From assembly GCA_934749845.1 (NCBI GenBank), contig CAKVHQ010000006.1, forward strand, positions 7,904 through 71,903: a DNA stretch of 64,000 nt, read 5' to 3'. This document shows positions 35,483-45,087 of this stretch, in pieces (position 1 is the stretch's first letter; each line of letters opens with the position of its first letter). A program made the translations under genes and the position numbers. The notes beneath the pieces are model-generated. The model saw only the letters and a list, made by a program, of their open reading frames with translations, ran no database searches and had not been told where the DNA came from. The DNA is from an uncultured Clostridia bacterium (lineage in GTDB: Bacteria; Bacillota; Clostridia; Christensenellales; UBA1242).

Positions 35483-35598
35483 CTAACTTTTTCGTTAGTT
35501 TATTCGCTATCTTTTCTCTTTAAGAGTTTCCCATTTTCGCTGTTTTATTGTCAAACGTTTTTGCACTGTTTTGCAAATATATTTTGAATATTTTGTTA

Positions 35599-37239
35599 TT
35601 AGATGTAGTTATCTGGCAAGTCGTTTTCAAGCAAGACAACATCTCCACGGCGAAGCAAAGTTTCAAACAACTTTGTAGCGTCTGCAAGGGTTTCAACCAT
35701 AAATAAGTTTTCCTGTGGAAAATTTTGACTATTTAAACCGCTTTTCAAGGCTTCTGCATTGTTTTTGTTTACGATAACCGCAATATCACAAACTTTTGCA
35801 ATTTCTTTGCCAAACTGTTCATTTACTTCGGCTTCCATATCGCCCAGTTCAACAAGCCCCGGTGTTACAATAACCTTTCGCCTATTTTCAAAATAGGATA
35901 ATGTTTTTAACGCACATTTTGTGCCTATTATGTTAGCATTAAAACTATCATCAATAATTATTACGCCGTTTTCGGCTTTTTTTAATTCAAGTCTATGTGA
36001 AGCAGGTTCAAGTTTAGAAATTGCCTGTGCTATTTTTTTTGCACTAACTCCCAAGTCGTAACTAACCGCCGAAGCAATAAGTATGTTTTCGATGTTATGT
36101 TCGCCAAGAATTTTTGTTTTACAATCCACAATTTCATCTTTAAGTTTCAACTTAAATTTTAATCCTTCTTCATCGGCTGTAATATCAAAAGCAGTGTAAT
36201 CCAAATTTTGATTGTTTATTTGTGTTTCGTATTTATCTTTCAAATTGCATCTTTTAAAAAGGTCGTCAACATCTTGCGAGTTGTTGTTAAAATATGCTTT
36301 TCCATTTTCATCTAAACTTTCAATCAACTCAAATTTAGTGTTTTTTATGTTTTCTTTTGTTTTAAAGGTTGTTAGGTGTTGATTTCCTATTGCTGTTAAA
36401 ATTGCTATGTCTGGTTTAACAAAATCGCAAATTTCCTTAATGTCGCCTTTTCTAATAGCGCCCATTTCAGCAATAAAAATTTCATCAGTGTTTTTAAGTT
36501 CCCCTAAAATAACTTTCGAGAGCCCCATAGGAGTGTTAAACGAACTAGGAGAAGCATAAACCCTGTATTTTGTTGATAAAATTTGATTTAAAAAGTTCTT
36601 TGTGCTTGTTTTTGCGTAACTTCCGGTAATTCCAATAATTTTTAAATCTTTTATGCTTTGAAGTTTCTTTTTTGATTTTTGCTTATAAGAATGTTTTATC
36701 ATATTCTCTAGCGGACGAATTAAAAAGTTTGCAAGTGGAATTAAAATTGGAATAAGTAAAACTGTTCCGGTTATGCTAGCGTATCTAAAATAGTAAGTAA
36801 AGTCAATCGCAACATACAAAAGTCCAAAACTAAAAATTAACATCAAAAAGAAATATAAAACTATTAGTCGCCACATTCTTTTTGTAAGTTTTAAAGGTGT
36901 TTTTTGTGGCACTTTAAACATATTTAAAATGAATATTAGCATAAATGCAAAGTAGAACACCAAACCAATATAGCCATAAAGTTTGTTAGTGTCGTAAGCC
37001 CCAAACAGAACGTTGCAAACCACCATTGCTAGACACGAGAAAAAGAAAAGTATTAAAATTCTTGAAACCCACTTTGCTTTTGTGTCTTTAAGCCAATGAG
37101 CATACGCCCTATTGGAGTATCCGCCAAGTTGCATAACTTGCAAAAACTTGTATCCAGCAAAACACATGGTAACACTATTTAAAAGCGTTAGTACTATTGA
37201 AATATACAAGTTTGGGTTATGTAAATTAAAAAAATTCAT
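35599..37239 (-). CDS. murF: Membrane-fused MurF-like Mur ligase
   Basis: A 546-residue protein: five membrane helices in residues 1-175, then a Mur ligase with P-loop GITGSYAKTS (203-212), the substrate loop with IFIAEMGAIRKGDI, AILTAIGNQHLTTF, and the C-terminal domain SHRLELKK..IIIDDSFNAN. MurF adds D-Ala-D-Ala to UDP-MurNAc-tripeptide; this membrane-anchored version occurs in some Clostridia. Note Ala instead of the usual Gly before the P-loop Lys. AGGAG precedes the ATG. It is co-transcribed with the alpha/beta hydrolase upstream. Assignment to MurF is by the N-N motif pattern. Confidence 0.8.
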   Translation of the reverse strand: MNFFNLHNPNLYISIVLTLLNSVTMCFAGYKFLQVMQLGGYSNRAYAHWLKDTKAKWVSRILILFFFSCLAMVVCNVLFGAYDTNKLYGYIGLVFYFAFMLIFILNMFKVPQKTPLKLTKRMWRLIVLYFFLMLIFSFGLLYVAIDFTYYFRYASITGTVLLIPILIPLANFLIRPLENMIKHSYKQKSKKKLQSIKDLKIIGITGSYAKTSTKNFLNQILSTKYRVYASPSSFNTPMGLSKVILGELKNTDEIFIAEMGAIRKGDIKEICDFVKPDIAILTAIGNQHLTTFKTKENIKNTKFELIESLDENGKAYFNNNSQDVDDLFKRCNLKDKYETQINNQNLDYTAFDITADEEGLKFKLKLKDEIVDCKTKILGEHNIENILIASAVSYDLGVSAKKIAQAISKLEPASHRLELKKAENGVIIIDDSFNANIIGTKCALKTLSYFENRRKVIVTPGLVELGDMEAEVNEQFGKEIAKVCDIAVIVNKNNAEALKSGLNSQNFPQENLFMVETLADATKLFETLLRRGDVVLLENDLPDNYI

Positions 37240-37247
37240 ATTAACTC

Positions 37248-37991
37248 CTATTTAAAAAATTCTTTTACGATTATCAAAAAGTCATCATGATGTTCAAGGT
37301 AACTAAAATGTCCACTGTCTTTAAAAACTATTAGTCCACTGTCTTTGATTTTTTTATTCAATATTTTTGCCATATATAGTGGCGTGGATTGGTCCTTATC
37401 CCCCCAAATAATTAAAGTTGGGCAAGAAATGCCACTTAATAAATTTGTTAAATCTTCATTTACAACTCTAACAAAAACTGGCTTCATTTGGCTTGGCAAC
37501 GCCTTAAAATCCGCACTGCCATAATCGTCCAAATTCTTTTTTGTTAAATTATGCTTCTTAAGCCATTTTAAAAATTTATAATGCCTAACCTTTAAAAATT
37601 TTGAAAAACTAAATTTTGGCTTAATTCCAGCACTGTCCACAAGAACTAATTTTTCAATTAAATCTGTTTGACTAGCAAGTTTAATTGCAACTCTACCACC
37701 AAACGAGTGAGCCACAACCATAATTTTTTTAACATTTATTGTTTCAAGCATTTGCTTAACAATTATAACATAATCATCTAAACCAAAAGTATCTTTAGGC
37801 AGTTCGCTGTTTCCAAAACCGGGAAAATCCAAGTTTATAACGCTGTATCCGTTTAAAATTAAAAAGTCTTCCAACCCTCTAAAACTATTTAAACTTCCTC
37901 CCCAACCATGCAAAAGCAAAACAAATTTATCTTTGTTTGGATTGGTGTGAAACCTAAAATTTATTTCAATTCCGTTTAATAGTCTTTTCAT
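37248..37991 (-). CDS. Alpha/beta hydrolase
   Basis: A 247-residue alpha/beta hydrolase. The oxyanion region is LLLHGWGGSLNSF, the nucleophile elbow is AHSFGGR (Ser near residue 96), the acid is in IIWGDKDQSTP and the histidine in DSGHFSYLEHHD, so the catalytic triad is complete. Substrate unknown. It lies eight bases upstream of membrane-fused murF with its own AGGTAAG site, so a link to cell-wall or lipid-carrier metabolism is possible but only inferred. Confidence 0.85.
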   Translation of the reverse strand: MKRLLNGIEINFRFHTNPNKDKFVLLLHGWGGSLNSFRGLEDFLILNGYSVINLDFPGFGNSELPKDTFGLDDYVIIVKQMLETINVKKIMVVAHSFGGRVAIKLASQTDLIEKLVLVDSAGIKPKFSFSKFLKVRHYKFLKWLKKHNLTKKNLDDYGSADFKALPSQMKPVFVRVVNEDLTNLLSGISCPTLIIWGDKDQSTPLYMAKILNKKIKDSGLIVFKDSGHFSYLEHHDDFLIIVKEFFK

Positions 37992-38021
37992 ACTTACCTA
38001 TACTTATATGATTTAGATTAC

Positions 38022-39095
38022 TTATTTGTCTTTTAGCATAACAAAGCAGGCATCTCCATTTTTATAATAGTTTTCACGCCTAGATATAGTTTTAAAACCA
38101 AATTTTTCATAGAATTTTATAGCGGTTTTATTGTTAACATCAACTTCCAAAAACACCTTGTTCAGTTCTTGTTTTGATTTATATTCAAAAACTTTTTCAA
38201 GCAGTTTTGATGCAACTCCGCAATTTCTATAATCCTCAAGAACAGCAATTTTTTGAATATTCAAATAATCGCCCATTTTTTCAAATCCCACATAGCCAAT
38301 GTATTTATCTTCAAATTTAGCAACAAAGTAGAATTTGTAATTTTGCATCAATTCTTCTTTAAAAATGTTTTCGCTCCAAGCAAGTTCGTTAAAGCACGAA
38401 TTTTCTATTTCTTTTAATTGGTCATAATCGCTTACAGGTTCAATCGTCATATTTTCAAGAATTTTTTCACTTCTTTGTCTTTCTGCTTGGCTTAATTTAA
38501 CATAAACAGGTGCAAGTTCGTTTAAAGCACAAAACTCATTTTTTGCACATTTATTTTGAAAAATTTCGCTTAATGTATCTTTTCTTAACTCGATAAACTG
38601 TGCATCAACATCGGCAAGTTTAGTTTTCTCACACACATTTGCAAAAACTTCGATGGAATGTTGCTTTGCATATTCGTTAATTTGACTAGACTTCATCGAG
38701 AATATTTTCACTAATTTTGCTTTTTCGTATTCCGCAACATATCTGTCTTCATTTCCACTGTCAAGAACAACCAAAAAATTAAATGCACTAACATTTTGAG
38801 CAATCAAATCGAAACTGGTTATTGAAACCAACTTTGCTTTTTTGTTAACAACAGCCATGGCTTTTATAACAGCAACGCCAATTCTAACGCCTGTGAACGA
38901 ACCCGGTCCAACAACCACGCCAAGGGCGTCAAAATCGTCAACTTCCAAATCATGTTTACAAAGCATGGAATCTACTGCTGGCATTAACTTTTCGCTGTGC
39001 GGACTTGAAATTTGAACTATATCTTCGTTCATTCCATCAACCAAGCACACTTCAGCAATATTTGAACTTGTGTTTAAGCATAATCCTCTTTTCAT
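38022..39095 (-). CDS. tsaB: TsaB-RimI fusion protein
   Basis: A 357-residue fusion. Residues 1-205 are TsaB, the ASKHA-fold partner of TsaD in t6A37 tRNA modification (CLNTSSNIAEVCL, VVVGPGSFTGVRIG). From about 215 to the end is a GNAT acetyltransferase of the RimI type (EIENSCFNELAWSENIFKEEL, LEDYRNCGVASKLLEKV, NNKTAIKFYEKFGFKTISRRENYY). In most bacteria these are separate adjacent genes. The start overlaps the tsaE stop (TAATG), so the two are translationally coupled. Confidence 0.9.
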   Translation of the reverse strand: MKRGLCLNTSSNIAEVCLVDGMNEDIVQISSPHSEKLMPAVDSMLCKHDLEVDDFDALGVVVGPGSFTGVRIGVAVIKAMAVVNKKAKLVSITSFDLIAQNVSAFNFLVVLDSGNEDRYVAEYEKAKLVKIFSMKSSQINEYAKQHSIEVFANVCEKTKLADVDAQFIELRKDTLSEIFQNKCAKNEFCALNELAPVYVKLSQAERQRSEKILENMTIEPVSDYDQLKEIENSCFNELAWSENIFKEELMQNYKFYFVAKFEDKYIGYVGFEKMGDYLNIQKIAVLEDYRNCGVASKLLEKVFEYKSKQELNKVFLEVDVNNKTAIKFYEKFGFKTISRRENYYKNGDACFVMLKDK

Positions 39096-39523
39096 TAGTG
39101 TAAGCCCTCCATACCTAAAATTTCAAACTTTCTAGATGTTTCGCCCAATTTTTCGATGTTAATTGTAATTAAATTTTTTGGCAAAATATGCTTAATGTTT
39201 TGCGCCCACTCTATCATGCAAACTCCGTTAGAGTAGAAATAATCGTTAAGCCCAAGTTCTTCTGCCTCGCTTTCGTCTTCAATTCTGTACATATCAAAAT
39301 GATAAAGTGGCAATCTTCCACTTGTGTAGATGTTCATCAAAGTAAATGTTGGACTCGTTACATTTTCTTTTACTTTTAATGCCTTGCATAGTGCTTTTGT
39401 GAATGTTGTTTTGCCTGCGCCCAAGTCGCCATTAAGCACAACAACTTCTCCGCCTTTCAATTTCTTTTCAAATTTCTTTGCAAGTTTAATTGTATCTTTT
39501 TCGCTTTTAGAAATAAACTCCAT
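39095..39523 (-). CDS. tsaE: tRNA threonylcarbamoyladenosine biosynthesis ATPase TsaE
   Basis: A 142-residue P-loop ATPase that assists TsaB-TsaD in making t6A37. Walker A is NGDLGAGKTTFTKAL, switch-like segment VTSPTFTLMNIY, LYHFDMYRIEDESEAEELGL and VCMIEWAQNI are family signatures. GAGAGGAAA precedes the ATG. First gene of the tsaE-tsaB/rimI pair, divergent from an unknown membrane protein. Confidence 0.93.
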   Translation of the reverse strand: MEFISKSEKDTIKLAKKFEKKLKGGEVVVLNGDLGAGKTTFTKALCKALKVKENVTSPTFTLMNIYTSGRLPLYHFDMYRIEDESEAEELGLNDYFYSNGVCMIEWAQNIKHILPKNLITINIEKLGETSRKFEILGMEGLH

Positions 39524-39613
39524 ATTTTCCTCTCGGTTAATTATATCACTTTTTTTACTAATTGTATCTTATTTATAGATATATTTAAAAAAATTATTGT
39601 CAATACTTTTAGC

Positions 39614-40435
39614 ATGGAAAAAACTTTACTTTCAAAAATATTAGATAATCTGTTTTTAATATTCGCCGTTTTTGTGGTGTCTTTTTTGTGGATAAGATAC
39701 TATGAGCATAACACTTTTTTAATTTTGCTATACTCCAGTTTAATTACATTTTTTTCGTGTGCTGTTTTTTATTTCTTTAACAAAAAAAAGAATGCAAAAA
39801 AAGAACTTTCGCTAAAAGAATGTAAGAATATAAATGCACTAACCACCAGTTTAATGTTTTCATCACAAAATAAGTGTCTGTCAGTTTTTGAGCAGACTTT
39901 GCAAAAGCGAAATATTACTTATCAAAAAAACAAAACTTGCTTAATTTTTGACGAAAACGCTATTAGACCATGCTTTAACAAAACAGAAGTTGACGACAAC
40001 GCCTTGCTGGAAATCGTGCTGGAAATTAAAGCAAAAAATCTAAAAATTAAAACCCTTTGCGTATGTGCAAAAAAATTTACAGACAGTGCAAAAAAACTTG
40101 CTTCAAGCATAGACGATTTTAACATATTGCTTTATGACGACAAGCAAACTTACTGCGTGTTTTTTAAACCAGTAAACTTTGAAATTGAACAAAAACCAAA
40201 AACACAAACAAAAACTCCTTTTAAGCAAAAAATGAAAATGCTAGCCGATGTCGCATTCAACAAAAAAAGGTTTAAAAGTTATTTTTTAAGTGCCGTTGTC
40301 CTGTTTATTGCAAGTTACTTTATGCGCTATAACATCTACTATTTATGCTTTTCAAGTTTACTGATTATATTTGCATTTTTCTCATATTTTAACCGACCTT
40401 TCAACAAGAAAGAAAAAAACTTGTTTGGAGAATAA
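39614..40435 (+). CDS. Membrane protein of unknown function
   Basis: A 273-residue protein with two N-terminal membrane helices (around 14-26 and 33-54), a cytosolic alpha/beta domain (about 65-195, with NALLEIVLEIKAKNLKIKTLCVC and DDFNILLYDDKQTYCVFF) and two C-terminal helices (about 222-260). The cytosolic part vaguely recalls a restriction-endonuclease-like fold but I see no catalytic D/E-x-K. No Shine-Dalgarno site is present; AATACT six bases before the ATG would suit a leaderless mRNA. It is flanked by tsaE (divergent) and a terminator. Confidence 0.6.
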   Translation: MEKTLLSKILDNLFLIFAVFVVSFLWIRYYEHNTFLILLYSSLITFFSCAVFYFFNKKKNAKKELSLKECKNINALTTSLMFSSQNKCLSVFEQTLQKRNITYQKNKTCLIFDENAIRPCFNKTEVDDNALLEIVLEIKAKNLKIKTLCVCAKKFTDSAKKLASSIDDFNILLYDDKQTYCVFFKPVNFEIEQKPKTQTKTPFKQKMKMLADVAFNKKRFKSYFLSAVVLFIASYFMRYNIYYLCFSSLLIIFAFFSYFNRPFNKKEKNLFGE

Positions 40436-40461
40436 AAAAGTGACTTGATAGTCACTTTTTA
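40434..40461. terminator. Bidirectional terminator (membrane protein / sepF)
   Basis: Stem AAAAAGTGACT / AGTCACTTTTT between convergent genes. Confidence 0.9.
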
Positions 40462-40462
40462 T

Positions 40463-40831
40463 TTATAATGTGTTAATTTGAACATCTTTTGGAGAAAGCA
40501 CATAAATGTCGCCTTGAAGCCTTGAAATCATGCCACCCAAAGCATACATTCCGCCTCCCAAGTAGTCAAGCACGCTTTTAATATCGTCATTACCTAGTCC
40601 CGCCAAATTTATTATGCATGGCTCGCCTTTTTTTATGTAGTCAATAAGCATTTTAACTTCGGTGTTACTTTTTGGAGCATAACAAACCAAAGAACTGATG
40701 CTATATGATTTTTCAGTTTTTTGTTGTTGATTTTGCTCGTTTATTGGATTTACCCTTGTTTGAACCTCATTATCTTGTGGCACTTCTTGTTTAAAGCCAA
40801 GACCATTCATAAGTTTACTAAATATTCCCAT
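40463..40831 (-). CDS. sepF: Cell division protein SepF
   Basis: A 122-residue protein with the N-terminal membrane-binding amphipathic helix (MGIFSKLMNGLGF), a Gln/Asn-rich linker and the SepF domain (VKMLIDYIKKGEPCIINLAGL, SVLDYLGGGMYALGG, IYVLSPKDVQI). SepF tethers FtsZ to the membrane and shapes the septum in Gram-positive bacteria. GAGGAT precedes the ATG. It lies 60 bases downstream of a SPOR-domain gene and may be its operon partner. Confidence 0.92.
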   Translation of the reverse strand: MGIFSKLMNGLGFKQEVPQDNEVQTRVNPINEQNQQQKTEKSYSISSLVCYAPKSNTEVKMLIDYIKKGEPCIINLAGLGNDDIKSVLDYLGGGMYALGGMISRLQGDIYVLSPKDVQINTL

Positions 40832-40891
40832 AATATCCTCGTGGAAATATTATAACATAAACTTAAAATTTTTACAATGGAAGTTTTTAAA

Positions 40892-41689
40892 TTATTTTCC
40901 AATTTCTTGCCTAAAAGACGAATATAACTCTATGCACTTAAAATATGTTGCTTTTATTTCTGCCTTAAAGTTATCTTTACAAGTTTCCAGTTGGCTTAAT
41001 GCTTGCGACAAATCGTCCATATACAATTTTAAGTAAACTAAAACAGCGTCGCTTATTTCGTTATTCTTTGTGCTTATCCCATTTTTGCTCTTACTTACAT
41101 TTTCTTGAATTACCTCAATTTGATTTAAAGCTTCACTTTTTGATAATGCATTTTGGTCATAATCTATGCTAATAGAATACAGAGCATCAAAGGAGTTATA
41201 AAACACATTTAATGCACTTTTAACTTTCATTTTATCATTATTCTCGTCACTAATTTTCATGCTTATTTTTTCAAGCGAAATTACGCATAATTCTGCCTCG
41301 ATATTTTCATAAGACAAATTCTCAATAACCTTTAATGCACTATCTTTTTTCGGGTATGCGCTAAGCAAAACATGATATGAATTATCACGCTTTAAAACAT
41401 ACCCCGCCCCACCTTGTTTTTTTATTGTTTCGCTAAACGCAAAAGCGGTGGAATAATCTTCAAAAACTCCAGCACTAACACAATACACTTGCCTATCATT
41501 AACTAATAAGTTATTATCTATTCCAACAAAAGAAGGTATCATTTTAGAAAGCCACAACGCGCCAATAACAACACCAAAAACTATCACAGCAAAACCTATA
41601 AATTTAAAAAAGGGCGGAATACTTTTTTTAGGTTTAACATTCGACTTATACACATAGCCATATCCTGAATTTGTTTGAATTATTGGCAC
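40892..41689 (-). CDS. SPOR-domain membrane protein
   Basis: A 265-residue bitopic protein: cytosolic N-terminus, a membrane helix (FFKFIGFAVIVFGVVIGALW, about 28-47), a SPOR-like domain (about 65-135; VYCVSAGVFEDYSTAFAFSETIKKQ and SYHVLLSAYPKKDSALKVIENL) and a helical C-terminal part. SPOR domains bind denuded septal glycan, which suits its position beside sepF. The start is GTG at 41689 with GGAGG ten bases upstream. Confidence 0.8.
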   Translation of the reverse strand: MPIIQTNSGYGYVYKSNVKPKKSIPPFFKFIGFAVIVFGVVIGALWLSKMIPSFVGIDNNLLVNDRQVYCVSAGVFEDYSTAFAFSETIKKQGGAGYVLKRDNSYHVLLSAYPKKDSALKVIENLSYENIEAELCVISLEKISMKISDENNDKMKVKSALNVFYNSFDALYSISIDYDQNALSKSEALNQIEVIQENVSKSKNGISTKNNEISDAVLVYLKLYMDDLSQALSQLETCKDNFKAEIKATYFKCIELYSSFRQEIGK

Positions 41690-41829
41690 TAAATGTTGAC
41701 CTCCCTGTTTTTAATGAGTAAAATTTTTTTGCAACTCAAAATATTTTATGAATGTTGGTTATTTTGTATGAAAAAATGAAAAGTTAAATTTAGTTTTCAA
41801 CAAAAGGAAAAACAAAAATATTTTACTAT

Positions 41830-41856
41830 TGCAAATTTTTTGTCTATAATATAAAC
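41830..41856 (+). promoter_or_regulatory. Candidate groESL promoter, no CIRCE
   Basis: TATAAT precedes the AAAGGAG of groES by a normal distance, with a partial -35 (TTTACT) 17 bases upstream. No TTAGCACTC / GAGTGCTAA CIRCE element is present anywhere in the 185-base upstream region. An imperfect GAAAA/TTTTC repeat lies near 41780-41800. Confidence 0.45.
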
Positions 41857-41874
41857 ATATTAAAGGAGAACAAA

Positions 41875-42162
41875 ATGAAAATAACACCATTATTAGACAG
41901 AGTTGTTGTTAAAGAAATTGAACAAAAGGAAACCGAAACCGCTAGCGGAATTTTGCTTCCATCAAGCGCACAAGAACGCCCAAGCATTGCACAAGTTATT
42001 GCAGTTGGCGAAGGCGGAATGGTTGACGGAAACGAAGTTAAAATGCTTTTAAAAGTTGGCGACAAGGTTTTGTACAACAAATTTGCTGGAAGCGAATTTA
42101 AACTAGACGGAGAAACCGTGTTCATCTTAAAACAAGATGACATTTTAGCAAAAGTGGAATAA
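41875..42162 (+). CDS. groES: Co-chaperonin GroES
   Basis: A 95-residue chaperonin lid subunit. Family motifs: ITPLLDRVVVKEIE, the mobile loop ETASGILLPSSAQERPS, VIAVGEGG and GDKVLYNKFAGSEFKLDGE. It caps GroEL for protein folding. AAAGGAG precedes the ATG, and groEL follows nine bases on. Confidence 0.96.
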   Translation: MKITPLLDRVVVKEIEQKETETASGILLPSSAQERPSIAQVIAVGEGGMVDGNEVKMLLKVGDKVLYNKFAGSEFKLDGETVFILKQDDILAKVE

Positions 42163-43789
<1,627 letters not shown>

Positions 43790-43791
<2 letters not shown>

Positions 43792-43818
43792 AAAAGTGCA
43801 ATAAATGCACTTTTTTTA
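43790..43818. terminator. Bidirectional terminator (groEL / hypothetical)
   Basis: Stem AAAAAGTGCA / TGCACTTTTT between convergent genes. Confidence 0.9.
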
Positions 43819-44325
43819 ATGTATATTTTCCAAATCTTCTTCTGGCTCTTTATTGCCCCAAACCAATCTTTGTTGGTCAGTGTATGTTTCATGGCTTAAA
43901 ATTTCATCCACTCTTTGCTTGGACTTTTCCATAGAAGCAATAATAATGTTTGCTATTGAAATTAAGTTTTGATAGTATTCAACAAAATGAGTATCTCTTG
44001 AAGGATTTTTTGAAACTTCAAGCAATTTATACACTGCCTTTTCTTGAAGATAAAAAACTTCAGTTTCTTGATATATATTCATTTCTTGCTTTGCTTTGGA
44101 CTGCTTTTCGTATTTTCTAAATTTATCCAAACCTTTAAAAGAATTGAAAAGTTGTTTGTCGGCAAACTTTAATAGTTTTCGCTCAAAATCGTAAACATTT
44201 TTGTACGAACGCATTGTTTTTGATAGTTTTGCTTCAAAATCTTGACGCAAGTCTTTTGCCATCTTTAAAAACTTTTCTCTTTTTTGTTCCAAACTTTCAA
44301 GTTCAAAATATTCATATGGTGACAT
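43816..44325 (-). CDS. Helical hypothetical protein
   Basis: A 169-residue, all-helical, charged protein. It contains long coiled-coil stretches (for example YELESLEQKREKFLKMAKDLR-like segments and FLQEKAVYKLLEV) and no membrane helix, cysteine cluster or catalytic motif. GAGGTAAAA precedes the ATG. It is a single-gene unit between groESL and a divergent HD-domain gene. I do not recognise the family. Confidence 0.55.
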   Translation of the reverse strand: MSPYEYFELESLEQKREKFLKMAKDLRQDFEAKLSKTMRSYKNVYDFERKLLKFADKQLFNSFKGLDKFRKYEKQSKAKQEMNIYQETEVFYLQEKAVYKLLEVSKNPSRDTHFVEYYQNLISIANIIIASMEKSKQRVDEILSHETYTDQQRLVWGNKEPEEDLENIH

Positions 44326-44413
44326 AATTTTACCTCAAAAACATTCTAACACCAGCAAATTGCATAGTCAATACACAAATAAAATATTTTTTAAAACTTT
44401 TTTTGAAAAAATA

Positions 44414-44442
44414 TTGATATTCGTAGCAATAAATGTTAAGAT
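44414..44442 (+). promoter_or_regulatory. Promoter of the HD-domain gene
   Basis: TTGATA, 17-base spacer, TAAGAT. The seventh base after the -10 is the A of ATG 44449, and no Shine-Dalgarno site exists, which predicts a leaderless mRNA. Confidence 0.65.
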
Positions 44443-44448
44443 TTTTAT

Positions 44449-45015
44449 ATGAAAAATCAAACAAAAACATGTTCAAATTATGACATTGGCGAATTAAAAG
44501 ATGTATTGCAATTTGCGTGCGAAAAACATGCAGGGCAATTTAGAGATGACGGAAAGCCTTACATTACCCACCCACTTCGAGTGGCAGAACTTGTGGCGAA
44601 ATACAAAAAGTCTAAAAACATAAAACTTTTGATGAGCGCCGCTCTTTTGCACGATACTCTTGAAGACACCTACACTTCTCCTAAAGAACTTTACGACTTT
44701 TTTGGCGAAGATAGTCCTGTTCCAAGTTTGGTTATCGAATTAACCACTGCAAAATATGTTCCAAAACTAATTGGAAAGGCTCAATATTTGGCACAAAAGA
44801 TGGAACACATGACTTCGTATGCACTTGTTATTAAACTATGTGATAGGCTGGACAACATTAGCGACTTAAAAGGTTGTTCACTAGAAAAGCAAAAACGAAC
44901 GATTAACGACACAATTTACATTATAGATTACTTAAAATCTCATCGAGAATTAACTAACACACATAAAGTAATTATTAACGAAATTGAAAAAGTAATAAAT
45001 AGTTATAAATTTTAA
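44449..45015 (+). CDS. Stand-alone HD hydrolase (small alarmone hydrolase-like)
   Basis: A 188-residue HD-domain protein matching the hydrolase half of RelA/SpoT: FACEKHAGQFRDDGKPYITHPLRVAELV, LLHDTLEDTYTS (the HD metal site), and VIKLCDRLDNISDL. Synthetase and regulatory domains are absent. Such proteins (MESH1/SAH type) hydrolyse (p)ppGpp or related nucleotides. Activity here is inferred from motifs. The mRNA is predicted to be leaderless. Confidence 0.78.
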   Translation: MKNQTKTCSNYDIGELKDVLQFACEKHAGQFRDDGKPYITHPLRVAELVAKYKKSKNIKLLMSAALLHDTLEDTYTSPKELYDFFGEDSPVPSLVIELTTAKYVPKLIGKAQYLAQKMEHMTSYALVIKLCDRLDNISDLKGCSLEKQKRTINDTIYIIDYLKSHRELTNTHKVIINEIEKVINSYKF

Positions 45016-45059
45016 TGTACTCAATTATAAATCCTAAAATTTAATATGTTCTTACAAAC

Positions 45060-45087
45060 AAAAACTCACCTAACTGGTGAGTTTTTT
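45060..45087. terminator. Bidirectional terminator
   Basis: Stem AAAACTCACC / GGTGAGTTTT between the HD gene and the pseudouridine synthase gene. Confidence 0.88.

Larger units (their letters stand above)
35361..35598 (-). promoter_or_regulatory. Attenuator-like leader of the surface-protein gene
   Basis: Between murF and the surface-protein gene (minus strand) lie a small hairpin (CTAAC / GTTAG), two tandem copies of GACATGGTTGACCAG, and an intrinsic terminator. Only 35 bases separate the terminator from the ATG, too few for a promoter, so the gene must be transcribed through it. Each repeat contains TGGTTGAC, complementary to GTCAACCA in the terminator 5' arm, so the repeats could act as antiterminators. 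The leader also contains very short ORFs (for example Met-Val-Asp-Gln). No known riboswitch class fits. Confidence 0.5.
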
